Shown here: positions 19,716-28,142 of the stretch, in pieces | How the letters are laid out: each line of letters starts with the position of its first letter | How positions within the stretch are numbered: the first letter of the stretch is position 1 | DNA from: an uncultured Ruminococcus sp. | Lineage (GTDB): Bacteria > Bacillota > Clostridia > Oscillospirales > Ruminococcaceae | Assembly: GCA_947178195.1 (NCBI GenBank) | Contig: CAMWXM010000004.1 | Location: 1-32,693 of the forward strand | Length of the DNA stretch: 32,693 nt | Reading direction: 5' to 3' | The notes under the pieces: generated by a model | The model's input: only the letters and a program-made list of their open reading frames with translations | Database searches by the model: none | What the model was told of the DNA's origin: nothing | Made by a program: the position numbers and the translations under genes

Positions 19716-22700
19716 ATGAAGCTTAAAAAAATTGTTACCAGTATTGTCGCAGCAGCGATGATGGTGACAGCTGCAACCGTGAACAGCGGCTATTTCTCAT
19801 TTGTAAAAACGCCGGACGCAGTATACGCTGCTCCTCAGCAGTCGACTATGTACGAGTCGTTTAGTCTGGTCTGGAAGCCTGTAAGCGGTGCGGAAGGATA
19901 TAACGTATATGTAAAGCCAGACGGCGGAAGCTATAAGCAAATCGACTCGATGCTTATAAGGCAGTACAGCGACGGCTATTTCCATGCGGACGCTGTGGGA
20001 CTTAAAGCAGGTTCATACACTATGAAAGTGGTTCCGGTAATCGGCGGCAAGGAGGATTCATCAAAGGCTTGGGAAACTCCGGGCGTGGTAAGCGCTTACG
20101 ACAGAACAGGCTTCGGCTGGGTAAACGGCACTTCTTCAGGCGCATATAATGAGGACGGTACGTTAAAGGATAACGCTCGTGTGATTTATATTACGGAGGA
20201 TACAAAGAATACCGTTACTCTTGAAGTTACGACCAGCTCAAAGGGTGCGACTACAGTGGGTACGGGTCTCCAGGAAATCTTTAATCTTTACAAAAAAGGC
20301 TATGAAACAAGACCGCTTGCAGTAAGAATTGTTGGTCAGGTGACAGATCCGGAAACTCTTGATAAGGGAGATATGACTATTGACGGCGGTGGAAAATTAA
20401 CCTGCGGTGTTACAATCGAAGGTATCGGACACGACGCTACAATAAACGGCTTTGGTTTAAGATTGAAAAATATTAAAAACTGCGAAATCAGAAATCTCGG
20501 CTTTATGCTGGTAGACAGCAATGAAGGAGATAACGTTACCTTGCAGCAGGGTAACGATCATATCTGGGTCCACAACTGCGATTTCTTCTACGGCAAGGCA
20601 GGAAGCGATAAAGATCAGGCTAAGGGCGATGGCGCTCTGGACTGTAAACTTTCTACATATGTAACCTTCTCCTACAACCATTTCTGGGACAGCGGAAAGT
20701 GCAATCTTTTAGGTTTAAGCGAAAATACAACAGACGATCTTTATGTTACCTATCATCACAACTGGTATGACCATTCCGATTCCAGACATCCTCGTGTAAG
20801 ATTTTATTCAGCTCATGTTTATAATAACTATTATGATGGAAACGCTAAATACGGAATTGGAGCAACATTGGGCTCGTCAATTTTCGCTGAAAACAACTAT
20901 TTCAGAAATTGTAAATATCCAATGCTCATATCTATGCAGGGTTCGGATACGGTTGCAGGAGGCATTTTCTCAGGCGAAGACGGCGGCATTATAAAAGCTT
21001 ATGGCAACTATATGACAGGTCAGAAGGCTTTCGTACCTTACAGCGAGAATAATACGGAATTTGACGCTTATGTTGCTTCTTCAAAGTCTGAAAAAGTTTC
21101 CGCAACGGTAAAATCTAAACAGGGATCTAATACATACAACAACTTTGATACAAATACTTCCGTAATGTATAACTGGACTGCCGATCCGGCAGAAAAAGTA
21201 CCGGAAATAGTTATGGCAGGCGCAGGACGTGCCGGCGGTGGAGATTTCAGCTTCACTTTCGATAACTCAAAGGACGATGAGGATTACAGTGTAAATCAGG
21301 CATTGATGACTTCTCTCCTCAACTATAAATCTTCTGTTATCGCTATCGGAAGCGGATTTAAATCAAATGTTGAACCTGTTACCACTACAGCAAAAGCAAC
21401 AACTCAGGCTACTACAAAAGCAACAACCAATGCAACAACAAAATCTACTAACGCAACAGCAAAGACAACACAGGCTACTACTAAATCTACAAATATAACC
21501 ATTCCTCCTGTTTCAGGGAAAATAATTTACTGTTCTCCACAGGGAAAAGTTTCTGCGGCTGGTACTCAGAATGATCCTATGGACGTACTTACGGCTATTT
21601 CAAAGGTTGAAGCTGGCGGTATGATTTATCTTCTTGACGGAACATATAAATTCGATAAAACAATTGTAATAGATAATAAAAACAACGGTTCTGCCGGTAA
21701 ATATAAGACTATGATGGCTTACCCTGGAGCAGACGTTGTATGGGATTTCTCAGCATTGGCTGTAGATGGCAACAACAGAGGGCTTGTTCTGGACGGCAGC
21801 TACTGGCATATCAAAGGCTTTGAAATAACAAAAGCAGGCGATAATGGTTTACTCTTATCTGGTAATAATAACCGTATTGAATTAATGGAATTCACAGATA
21901 ATCAGGATACAGGTTTACAAATTTCACGTTACAGAACAGATGCGGCAACTATTGACCAGTGGCCTTCAAACAACCTGGTTCTCAACTGTACATCAAAGAA
22001 TAACTGCGATGACAAAACTATGGAAAATGCGGACGGCTTTGCTGCAAAGCTTACCTGCGGCGAGGGCAACGTTTTTGACGGCTGTATGGCATACAACAAC
22101 TCGGACGATGGTTGGGATTTGTTTGCAAAAACCGACACAGGTCCTATCGGTGTTGTAACACTCCGCAATTGTGTAGCATTCAGAAACGGTTATACCGAAT
22201 TCGGCGAAGGCTTTGGCGATTGCGATGGAAACGGATTTAAGCTTGGCGGCAGCGGCGTTGGTACTGCTCATGTTGTAGAAAACTGTCTTGCATTTGAAAA
22301 CTTAAACTGCGGTTTCACAGACAATAATAACCCGAAGCTTGGCAGTCTTACAAATTGTACTGCATATAACAACGGTATGGGCGGCAAAGGAAAGCCTAAC
22401 TTCTCATGCTATCGCTGTACAGACGATGGCTGCGATTTCAAGAATGTTCTTACATACATAAATGAAGACAGACTTATATCTTCATTTGCGCGTGGTGAGG
22501 CAACACCTAAGAAATCCAATGATAAGTTTGTAGGTACTATTGAAAACTCTCTTTACTATAATTCCAAATATTACAATGTAAAAAACAAAACAAATATTGA
22601 AAACGGCGGAAAAATCGGCGATGTTGTAACTCCTGACGACGATATGTTTGTAAGCCTTTATGTTCCAGCATACAGTGGACCAATTACAGGTGATCCGGTA

Positions 22701-23015
22701 GAGTTTGTACCATTTGATTTCCATACTGAATGGAGAAATGCCGACGGCTCTGTTAACACTCACGGTTTCTGCGAAGTTAAGGACACAAGCGAATTTGCAG
22801 GTCTTGGTGCAAAGTTTGAGGCTCAGACTGTAAAGCCAGATTTAAAGGGTGATCTGGATAAGGACGGCGATGTTGATGTTACCGATCTGGTTTTAATTCA
22901 GAAATTCCTCGTTAAGTACTCGACTATTGTAACTCCGGCATATGATGTTAATGAGGACGGAAAAATCAATGTTTTCGATTTCATTACATTAAAGCGCATT
23001 ATACTTGCTAAGTAA
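19716..23015 (+). CDS. Secreted bimodular pectate lyase: FN3-like, PL1, Thr-rich linker, PL9, type I dockerin
   Basis: Signal peptide; PL1 motifs (GIGHDATINGFGLRLKNIKNCEIRNLGF, DGALDCKLSTYVTFSYNHFWDSGK, YHHNWYDHSDSRHPRVR); Thr/Ala linker; PL9-like repeats (YWHIKGFEITKAGDNGLLLSGNNNRIE..., AYNNSDDGWDLFAKTD); dockerin duplicated Ca loops DLDKDGDVDVTDL and DVNEDGKINVFDF. Confidence 0.85.
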   Translation: MKLKKIVTSIVAAAMMVTAATVNSGYFSFVKTPDAVYAAPQQSTMYESFSLVWKPVSGAEGYNVYVKPDGGSYKQIDSMLIRQYSDGYFHADAVGLKAGSYTMKVVPVIGGKEDSSKAWETPGVVSAYDRTGFGWVNGTSSGAYNEDGTLKDNARVIYITEDTKNTVTLEVTTSSKGATTVGTGLQEIFNLYKKGYETRPLAVRIVGQVTDPETLDKGDMTIDGGGKLTCGVTIEGIGHDATINGFGLRLKNIKNCEIRNLGFMLVDSNEGDNVTLQQGNDHIWVHNCDFFYGKAGSDKDQAKGDGALDCKLSTYVTFSYNHFWDSGKCNLLGLSENTTDDLYVTYHHNWYDHSDSRHPRVRFYSAHVYNNYYDGNAKYGIGATLGSSIFAENNYFRNCKYPMLISMQGSDTVAGGIFSGEDGGIIKAYGNYMTGQKAFVPYSENNTEFDAYVASSKSEKVSATVKSKQGSNTYNNFDTNTSVMYNWTADPAEKVPEIVMAGAGRAGGGDFSFTFDNSKDDEDYSVNQALMTSLLNYKSSVIAIGSGFKSNVEPVTTTAKATTQATTKATTNATTKSTNATAKTTQATTKSTNITIPPVSGKIIYCSPQGKVSAAGTQNDPMDVLTAISKVEAGGMIYLLDGTYKFDKTIVIDNKNNGSAGKYKTMMAYPGADVVWDFSALAVDGNNRGLVLDGSYWHIKGFEITKAGDNGLLLSGNNNRIELMEFTDNQDTGLQISRYRTDAATIDQWPSNNLVLNCTSKNNCDDKTMENADGFAAKLTCGEGNVFDGCMAYNNSDDGWDLFAKTDTGPIGVVTLRNCVAFRNGYTEFGEGFGDCDGNGFKLGGSGVGTAHVVENCLAFENLNCGFTDNNNPKLGSLTNCTAYNNGMGGKGKPNFSCYRCTDDGCDFKNVLTYINEDRLISSFARGEATPKKSNDKFVGTIENSLYYNSKYYNVKNKTNIENGGKIGDVVTPDDDMFVSLYVPAYSGPITGDPVEFVPFDFHTEWRNADGSVNTHGFCEVKDTSEFAGLGAKFEAQTVKPDLKGDLDKDGDVDVTDLVLIQKFLVKYSTIVTPAYDVNEDGKINVFDFITLKRIILAK
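21377..21512 (+). repeat. Low-complexity Thr/Ala/Lys linker-encoding repeat
   Basis: TTTAKATTQATTKATTNATTKSTNATAKTTQATTKST encoded by degenerate ACA/ACT/GCA repeats. Confidence 0.8.
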
Positions 23016-23045
23016 TTTAGAAACACGAATAATTCTGACAGATTT

Positions 23046-23083
23046 AACTGCCGGTTACTAATAAAAAGTGACCGGCAGTTTTT
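23046..23083 (+). terminator. Intrinsic terminator after the pectate lyase gene
   Basis: AACTGCCGGT ... ACCGGCAGTT then TTT. Confidence 0.8.
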
Positions 23084-23103
23084 GACTTGAAAACAAAATA
23101 GAC

Positions 23104-23132
23104 TTTACACCTTACAAAATTCCTGTTATAAT
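23104..23132 (+). promoter_or_regulatory. Putative sigma-A promoter for the 60-aa ORF
   Basis: TTTACA (23104-23109), 17-bp spacer, TATAAT (23127-23132). Confidence 0.65.
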
Positions 23133-23156
23133 ATAATCAGGAAAGGAGGTTTAGAA

Positions 23157-23339
23157 ATGGGTGATACGGATAAACAGTTTGTTGCCAGGCTGATCGAAGA
23201 TTATTATTACAATATAGAACTGCGTAAGCTGGCTGAAAAGGAAAATGCAACGGAAACAGTAAAAGCAATTAACCGAAAGCTTAAAATCATAAAATTGCAA
23301 CTGCAGCCGCTTGAGCTTCCCGAAGAAAACGATGATTGA
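23157..23339 (+). CDS. Small hypothetical protein, 60 aa
   Basis: AAAGGAGG RBS, own promoter and terminator; MGDTDKQFVARLIEDYYYNIELRKLAEKENATETVKAINRKLKIIKLQLQPLELPEENDD. Confidence 0.65.
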   Translation: MGDTDKQFVARLIEDYYYNIELRKLAEKENATETVKAINRKLKIIKLQLQPLELPEENDD

Positions 23340-23341
23340 GC

Positions 23342-23382
23342 AAGGGTGTAAAGTCTGAATATGGACTTTGCACCTTTTTTTA
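23342..23382 (+). terminator. Intrinsic terminator after the 60-aa ORF
   Basis: AAGGGTGTAAAGTC ... GACTTTGCACCTT followed by a T tract. Confidence 0.8.
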
Positions 23383-23418
23383 TTTAATCAAAAATAGTAG
23401 TCATAATTCTTTTAAATA

Positions 23419-23447
23419 TTGACATTTTTCGTCAAAAATGATATTAT
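23419..23447 (+). promoter_or_regulatory. Putative sigma-A promoter for murT-gatD
   Basis: TTGACA (23419-23424), 17-bp spacer, TATTAT (23442-23447). Confidence 0.65.
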
Positions 23448-23490
23448 AAAATAGATGGAAAACGTCAATATTGAATATGAGGAAAAAGCA

Positions 23491-24864
23491 ATGAAAAAAC
23501 CACTTAGATTTTATATTTCAGTAATCGGAGCAAAGCTCCTTATAAAGTTAATGCGTCTGATGAAACGTAATGCCACAAATCTTCCGGGGGAAATTATGCT
23601 TATTTTTTATCCCGGTCTTTTAAAGCATTTCGATATGCCACAGAATGTTATTGCTGTGACTGGTACAAACGGTAAAACTACCGTTTCAAATATGATAAGC
23701 AATATATTAAAGGCTAACGGATATGATATTATTAATAACAGTTTCGGCGGAAATGTCGATACCGGAATCGCTTCGCTGCTGCTTGACAAGTGCACTGTGA
23801 AGGGCGAATTTAAAGTTGATACCGCCGTTTTAGAGGTCGATGAAAGAAGTGCAGAACGAGTTTTACCATGCGTTAAACCTGATTGGCTTGTCTGTACAAA
23901 TTTACAGCGTGATTCTATGAAAAGAAATGCACATACTGAATTTATTTTTAATTTTCTGAATAAAAATATTCCTGAAAAAACGAAGCTTATTTTAAATGGA
24001 GACGATCTGATAAGCAGCAGGCTTGCGGAAAATAATCCAAGAACATATTTTGGTATCGCTAAGCTTGAGGGAGAAACTGCTGAATCGGAAAATATTATCT
24101 GCGATATTGTGAACTGTCCGAAATGCGGAAACAAACTTGAATTTTCATATCGCCATTATAATCATATCGGACGTGCTTCCTGTAAATGCGGATTTGGTTC
24201 TCCGGAAATTGATTTTGAAGCAATCGGTTCGGAAAACGGCGAAGCGGTCATTATGCATGACGGCAAAAAGGAACGCTATAAGCTTCCGAACAATCGCATA
24301 ACCGATCTTTATAACGTCTGTGCTGCGGTTACTTTTTCAAGAACCTTCGGACTTTCAGATAAGCAGGTCTCGGAGGCTATGTCTGAGGTTGAGGTAGTAA
24401 AGTCAAGATATGACAGCTTTACAGCAGGTGGAAAGGAAGTAATAGTTTCTCTGGCAAAAGGTCAGAACCCTGTGGCTTGTTCGGGAGTATGCGGTTTTGT
24501 AAGAAAGGAAAGCGGCGATAAGGCTGTTATTATGATTCTGGAAGACCTTTATGACGGAAAGCGTACCTCTGAAAATATAGCATGGATATATGAAACGGAT
24601 TTTGAATTTTTTAAGGGTCAGGACATAAAGCAAATCGTTGTCGGCGGGAAAAGAGCTGAGGATTATATGGTAAGGCTGCTTATTGCTGGAGTGGACAGAC
24701 AGAAAATCTTCTGTTGCCGCAATGAAACGGATACGGTAAAGCTTTTAAAGCCTGAGCTTTTCGATAAAATTATTATTATGTACGATCTGTTCAATGTTGA
24801 ATCGCTTAACAGCATAAAGGCGCAGCTTAAAGCTGATGACCAAATTGGCAAGGAGAATAAATAA
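23491..24864 (+). CDS. murT: MurT-like Mur ligase (lipid II isoglutaminyl synthase subunit MurT family)
   Basis: ATG at 23491 after GAGGAAAAAGCA; P-loop AVTGTNGKTTVSNMISNIL; Zn-ribbon CPKCGNKLEFSYRHYNHIGRASCKCG; adjacent to a GatD homologue. Confidence 0.85.
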   Translation: MKKPLRFYISVIGAKLLIKLMRLMKRNATNLPGEIMLIFYPGLLKHFDMPQNVIAVTGTNGKTTVSNMISNILKANGYDIINNSFGGNVDTGIASLLLDKCTVKGEFKVDTAVLEVDERSAERVLPCVKPDWLVCTNLQRDSMKRNAHTEFIFNFLNKNIPEKTKLILNGDDLISSRLAENNPRTYFGIAKLEGETAESENIICDIVNCPKCGNKLEFSYRHYNHIGRASCKCGFGSPEIDFEAIGSENGEAVIMHDGKKERYKLPNNRITDLYNVCAAVTFSRTFGLSDKQVSEAMSEVEVVKSRYDSFTAGGKEVIVSLAKGQNPVACSGVCGFVRKESGDKAVIMILEDLYDGKRTSENIAWIYETDFEFFKGQDIKQIVVGGKRAEDYMVRLLIAGVDRQKIFCCRNETDTVKLLKPELFDKIIIMYDLFNVESLNSIKAQLKADDQIGKENK

Positions 24865-25580
24865 TGAGCATTGTAATTGAAGAACTTTTTCCTGAGGTAT
24901 GTAATCTTTTCGGCGACAGTGGAAATATGCGGTATTTGAAGCTTTGTCTCCCGGAAGCTGAATATATCTCAACGCCGCTTAACCAGAAGCCATATTTTGC
25001 AGATAATGATGTTGATATGATATATATGGGACCTATGACTGAAAATACTCAGCTTCAGGTTATAGAGCGTCTTAAACCCTATAAAAAACGAATAGAAGAG
25101 CTTATCGAAAAAGGGGTTATTTTTCTTCTGACAGGAAATTCTCATGAAATATTCGGGCAGAAAATTATTGACTCGGACGGAACAGTTGTTGAAGGTCTGA
25201 AGGTAACGGATTTTTATGCCAAAAGAAATATGATGAAGCGTTTCAGCGGTCTTGTTCTGGGCAATTATGAAGATATTGAGATAGCGGCATTCAGGGCTCA
25301 GTTTACCGAAGGCTTTCCCGGTGAAGATTATCAGCCTTTTGTTCAGATGACAAAGGGCGTTCCTATGAATAAAAAATCTTTTACGGAGGGCTATGTTAAA
25401 AATAATTTTTATGCAACCTATCTTCTTGGACCGCTCCTAGTTCTGAATCCTTTTTTTACAAAAAAACTTTTGCATAAATTGTGTAAAAAGGATCGTACTC
25501 TTGCATTTGAAACGGAAGTGGTCAGAGCATATGAAATAAGACTTGAGGATTTTAAGGACAAAAAGGTTGATATTCATTAA
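24864..25580 (+). CDS. GatD-like class I glutamine amidotransferase homologue lacking canonical catalytic residues
   Basis: Overlaps the murT stop (TAATG). EKGVIFLLTGNSHEIFGQKIIDSDGTVVEGLKVTDFYAK and NNFYATYLLGPLLVLNP correspond to the GatD nucleophile and His motifs with Cys and His replaced. Confidence 0.8.
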   Translation: MSIVIEELFPEVCNLFGDSGNMRYLKLCLPEAEYISTPLNQKPYFADNDVDMIYMGPMTENTQLQVIERLKPYKKRIEELIEKGVIFLLTGNSHEIFGQKIIDSDGTVVEGLKVTDFYAKRNMMKRFSGLVLGNYEDIEIAAFRAQFTEGFPGEDYQPFVQMTKGVPMNKKSFTEGYVKNNFYATYLLGPLLVLNPFFTKKLLHKLCKKDRTLAFETEVVRAYEIRLEDFKDKKVDIH

Positions 25581-25649
25581 GCTTTTGTCTTTTTCTGATA
25601 TAAATGATATTGCCGATTGTTGAATGAATTCTGAACCCTTGCCAGAATT

Positions 25650-26267
25650 TCATAAAAGCTTAATTATAGCCAGGATTATTAAAAATACTCCCGAAAGCCA
25701 TGAAAGATCTATGCTTTTATGGCTTATTCCTGCACCGAGCTTGCTGCCTGCTGCAATTGAAAGTAGTCCGAAAATAAGGCTCATGATACATACACGAAAC
25801 ACGTTTGCTCCCGATAATCCTGCGCCTAATCCTCCTGATATGGAATCAATGGAAAGCGCTGCCGCAAGTGCAATGGATTCTTTTGCTGAAAGTACATTTG
25901 AACGGTCGGCGTCGGCTTTGGTTTCGTCCAGATAAACGCTTATCACAAAGCCAATGTTGAAAAAACGAAAGGACAATCTGCCATTTCCGCTGTGCTTTTT
26001 TAATATGGATTTTAAGCCGTTCTGACAAAATTGTACAGTACCTATCAGTCCTAAAAGAATTGCTCCGGAAATACGGCAAAAATTATCGGGAATGTACATT
26101 CCAGCAAATTTTGAAATGCATAGAGAAATAGTAAGTACTGCTGAACTGATAACGCTTATAATTAATCCCGAAATAAATGGTATTTTGATTTTGCCGCTGC
26201 TATAGGAAAGAGATGCTAAAAATGTATCGGTTATCATCGCAATTACAAGCAGTATGTCTTCTGTCAT
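25650..26267 (-). CDS. ytaF: YtaF/MntP-like sporulation-associated membrane protein
   Basis: Start at 26267 after GAGGATTGATTTT; DETKADADRSNVLSAKESIALAAALSIDSISGGLGAGLSG typical of YtaF. Confidence 0.75.
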   Translation of the reverse strand: MTEDILLVIAMITDTFLASLSYSSGKIKIPFISGLIISVISSAVLTISLCISKFAGMYIPDNFCRISGAILLGLIGTVQFCQNGLKSILKKHSGNGRLSFRFFNIGFVISVYLDETKADADRSNVLSAKESIALAAALSIDSISGGLGAGLSGANVFRVCIMSLIFGLLSIAAGSKLGAGISHKSIDLSWLSGVFLIILAIIKLL

Positions 26268-26389
26268 AAAATCAATCCTCTTAATAATATTACAAACTGT
26301 TCGCATAGGATAATATTTCATATATTTTCGGCTGTGAACAGAATTTTATTATTAATATTATATTAATTTTGACGGAAAAGGTGATTAAA

Positions 26390-27175
26390 ATGAATGATAT
26401 AAAGAAGCTTCTTAAAAAAAATGACAACAGAAAAATAATTATTTTAGATAAAACGGATTCTACAAATAATTACGCAAAAGAGCTTGCCAGACAAGGTGAG
26501 CCTTCCGGTACAGTCGTTATTGCTCATATGCAGACCCAGGGTAAGGGCAGGCTCGGACGAAGCTTTTTTTCACCTATGGGTACAAGTATTTATATGACTG
26601 TTATATTGCGTCCCGATACAGAACCGGAAAAAATCAGCCTTCTTACGCCCTGCACCGCTGTTGCCGCAGCAAGGGCTGCCGACAAGATATGCGGCATAAA
26701 TACAAAAATCAAATGGGTGAACGACCTTTATTTAAATGGAAAAAAATTTTGCGGGATACTGACCGAAAGTACCCTTAAACCGGACGGAAGGCCTGATTTT
26801 GCAGTTGTGGGAATAGGTCTTAATGTGAAAAGCATAAAAAAAATTTTTCCTTCTGAGCTTCTTGAAATTGTTACTTCAATTGAAGATGAAACAGGAAAAA
26901 TTTTTTCCCTCGATATGCTGGCAGCACAAATTTTAAATGAATTGGATATTCTTCTTCTGGATTTTGATAAGGCTCGCTTTATTGATGAGTACCGCAGCCG
27001 TATGTGCATAATTGGCTGTGATGTGGCTGTTTTAAAAAATGGTGTTAATTATGTCGGAAAGGCTGTGGGAATCAGCGATAATGCAGGTCTTGTAGTGGAA
27101 TATGATAATGCAAGCCGTGATATTGTTACCTCCGGTGAGGCAAAAATAATTCCTGCTTTTTTAGAAAAAAAGTAG
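26390..27175 (+). CDS. birA: Biotin-[acetyl-CoA-carboxylase] ligase without N-terminal HTH domain
   Basis: TDSTNNYAKELA; QTQGKGRLGRSFFSPMGTSIYMTVIL; IKWVNDLYLNGKKFCGILTE; starts close to the catalytic domain. Confidence 0.92.
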   Translation: MNDIKKLLKKNDNRKIIILDKTDSTNNYAKELARQGEPSGTVVIAHMQTQGKGRLGRSFFSPMGTSIYMTVILRPDTEPEKISLLTPCTAVAAARAADKICGINTKIKWVNDLYLNGKKFCGILTESTLKPDGRPDFAVVGIGLNVKSIKKIFPSELLEIVTSIEDETGKIFSLDMLAAQILNELDILLLDFDKARFIDEYRSRMCIIGCDVAVLKNGVNYVGKAVGISDNAGLVVEYDNASRDIVTSGEAKIIPAFLEKK

Positions 27176-27256
27176 GAATAAAACTTTATCTTTCTCTTTT
27201 GATTACCTGAAAACATTTTCTAAAATCTCGAAAACTAGCTTAATGGTAGCATAAGA

Positions 27257-27290
27257 AAAATGGGACGCTAAACTAAAAGCGTCCCATTTT
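27257..27290. terminator. Bidirectional intrinsic terminator between convergent birA and pduL
   Basis: Perfect 13-bp stem AAAATGGGACGCT / AGCGTCCCATTTT. Confidence 0.85.
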
Positions 27291-27301
27291 ATGTAATTGA
27301 A

Positions 27302-27880
27302 TTAAATTTCAACGATTTCGCCTTCAAGGCCATTAAATGCCGAAATTGCATTTGATTCGTCAGTGTCAATATGCATAGCAGGTGCATATTTTTCCGAAAC
27401 TCTGACAACAACATCGCCAAGAATTGCTTTTCTGCCGTCTGTGTCGATTTTTACCCATACAACATCCTTGTCCTTGACATTTCTTTCAGCTGCCGTTTCA
27501 GGAGTAAGATGAATATGACGTTTAGCTATAATAACGCCTTCGCTTATTTCGACTTCTCCCTTAGGTCCGATAATTTTACATGCTCCTGAATCCTTTACAT
27601 CGCCAGATTCTCTGATCGGAGCTGCAATACCGATCGAGCGTGCATCGGTTGCAGAAAGCTCAACCTGAGTTTCAGGACGTACAGGACCTAAAATAGATAC
27701 GTTAGGCATTTCTTTTTTAGGTCCGACAATAGTTACTCGTTCTTCGCAAGCAAACTGTCCCGGCTGAGACAGGTCTTTTTTCTTTGTAAGCTCAGCGCCT
27801 TTACCGAAAAGAATTTCAAGATGCTCCTGTGAAAGATGAACGTGTCTCGCAGAAGTTTCAACAATGAATTTTTTTGACAT
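27302..27880 (-). CDS. pduL: PduL-type phosphate acyltransferase (phosphotransacylase)
   Basis: VETSARHVHLSQEHLEILFG; VSILGPVRPETQVELSATDARSIGI; IIAKRHIHLTPETA. Confidence 0.92.
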   Translation of the reverse strand: MSKKFIVETSARHVHLSQEHLEILFGKGAELTKKKDLSQPGQFACEERVTIVGPKKEMPNVSILGPVRPETQVELSATDARSIGIAAPIRESGDVKDSGACKIIGPKGEVEISEGVIIAKRHIHLTPETAAERNVKDKDVVWVKIDTDGRKAILGDVVVRVSEKYAPAMHIDTDESNAISAFNGLEGEIVEI

Positions 27881-28142
27881 GATATTTCCTCCAATTTTCA
27901 GGGATTATCCCTTATATTACAACAATCGGACTAATTACGTCGCATATCATTATACGACATTTTTTATTAAAATTTTGCAAGCCGCTGTTGTTTTTCTCTT
28001 TTATAATTTTACTACTTTTTTTCAAAAAGGTCAAGCTTTTTTTCAGGAAAATGCTATGCTATATGGCATGCTCCTTGCATTAGCCGTTGACATACAAACT
28101 TCTATGACCAGAAATAATCTTCATTTTTATCATCCATTTAAC

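Noticed and set aside
21377-21512. Repeat tract that could suggest a CRISPR-like or tandem array
   Set aside because: Degenerate in-frame Thr/Ala codons encoding an interdomain linker; no constant repeat/spacer structure.
25624-25935. 103-aa plus-strand ORF opposite the ytaF-like gene
   Set aside because: Antisense shadow of a gene with clear family motifs; no RBS.
27230-27256. tRNA D-arm-like string CTAGCTTAATGGTAGCATAAG
   Set aside because: No acceptor, anticodon or T-arm; the following hairpin is a terminator.
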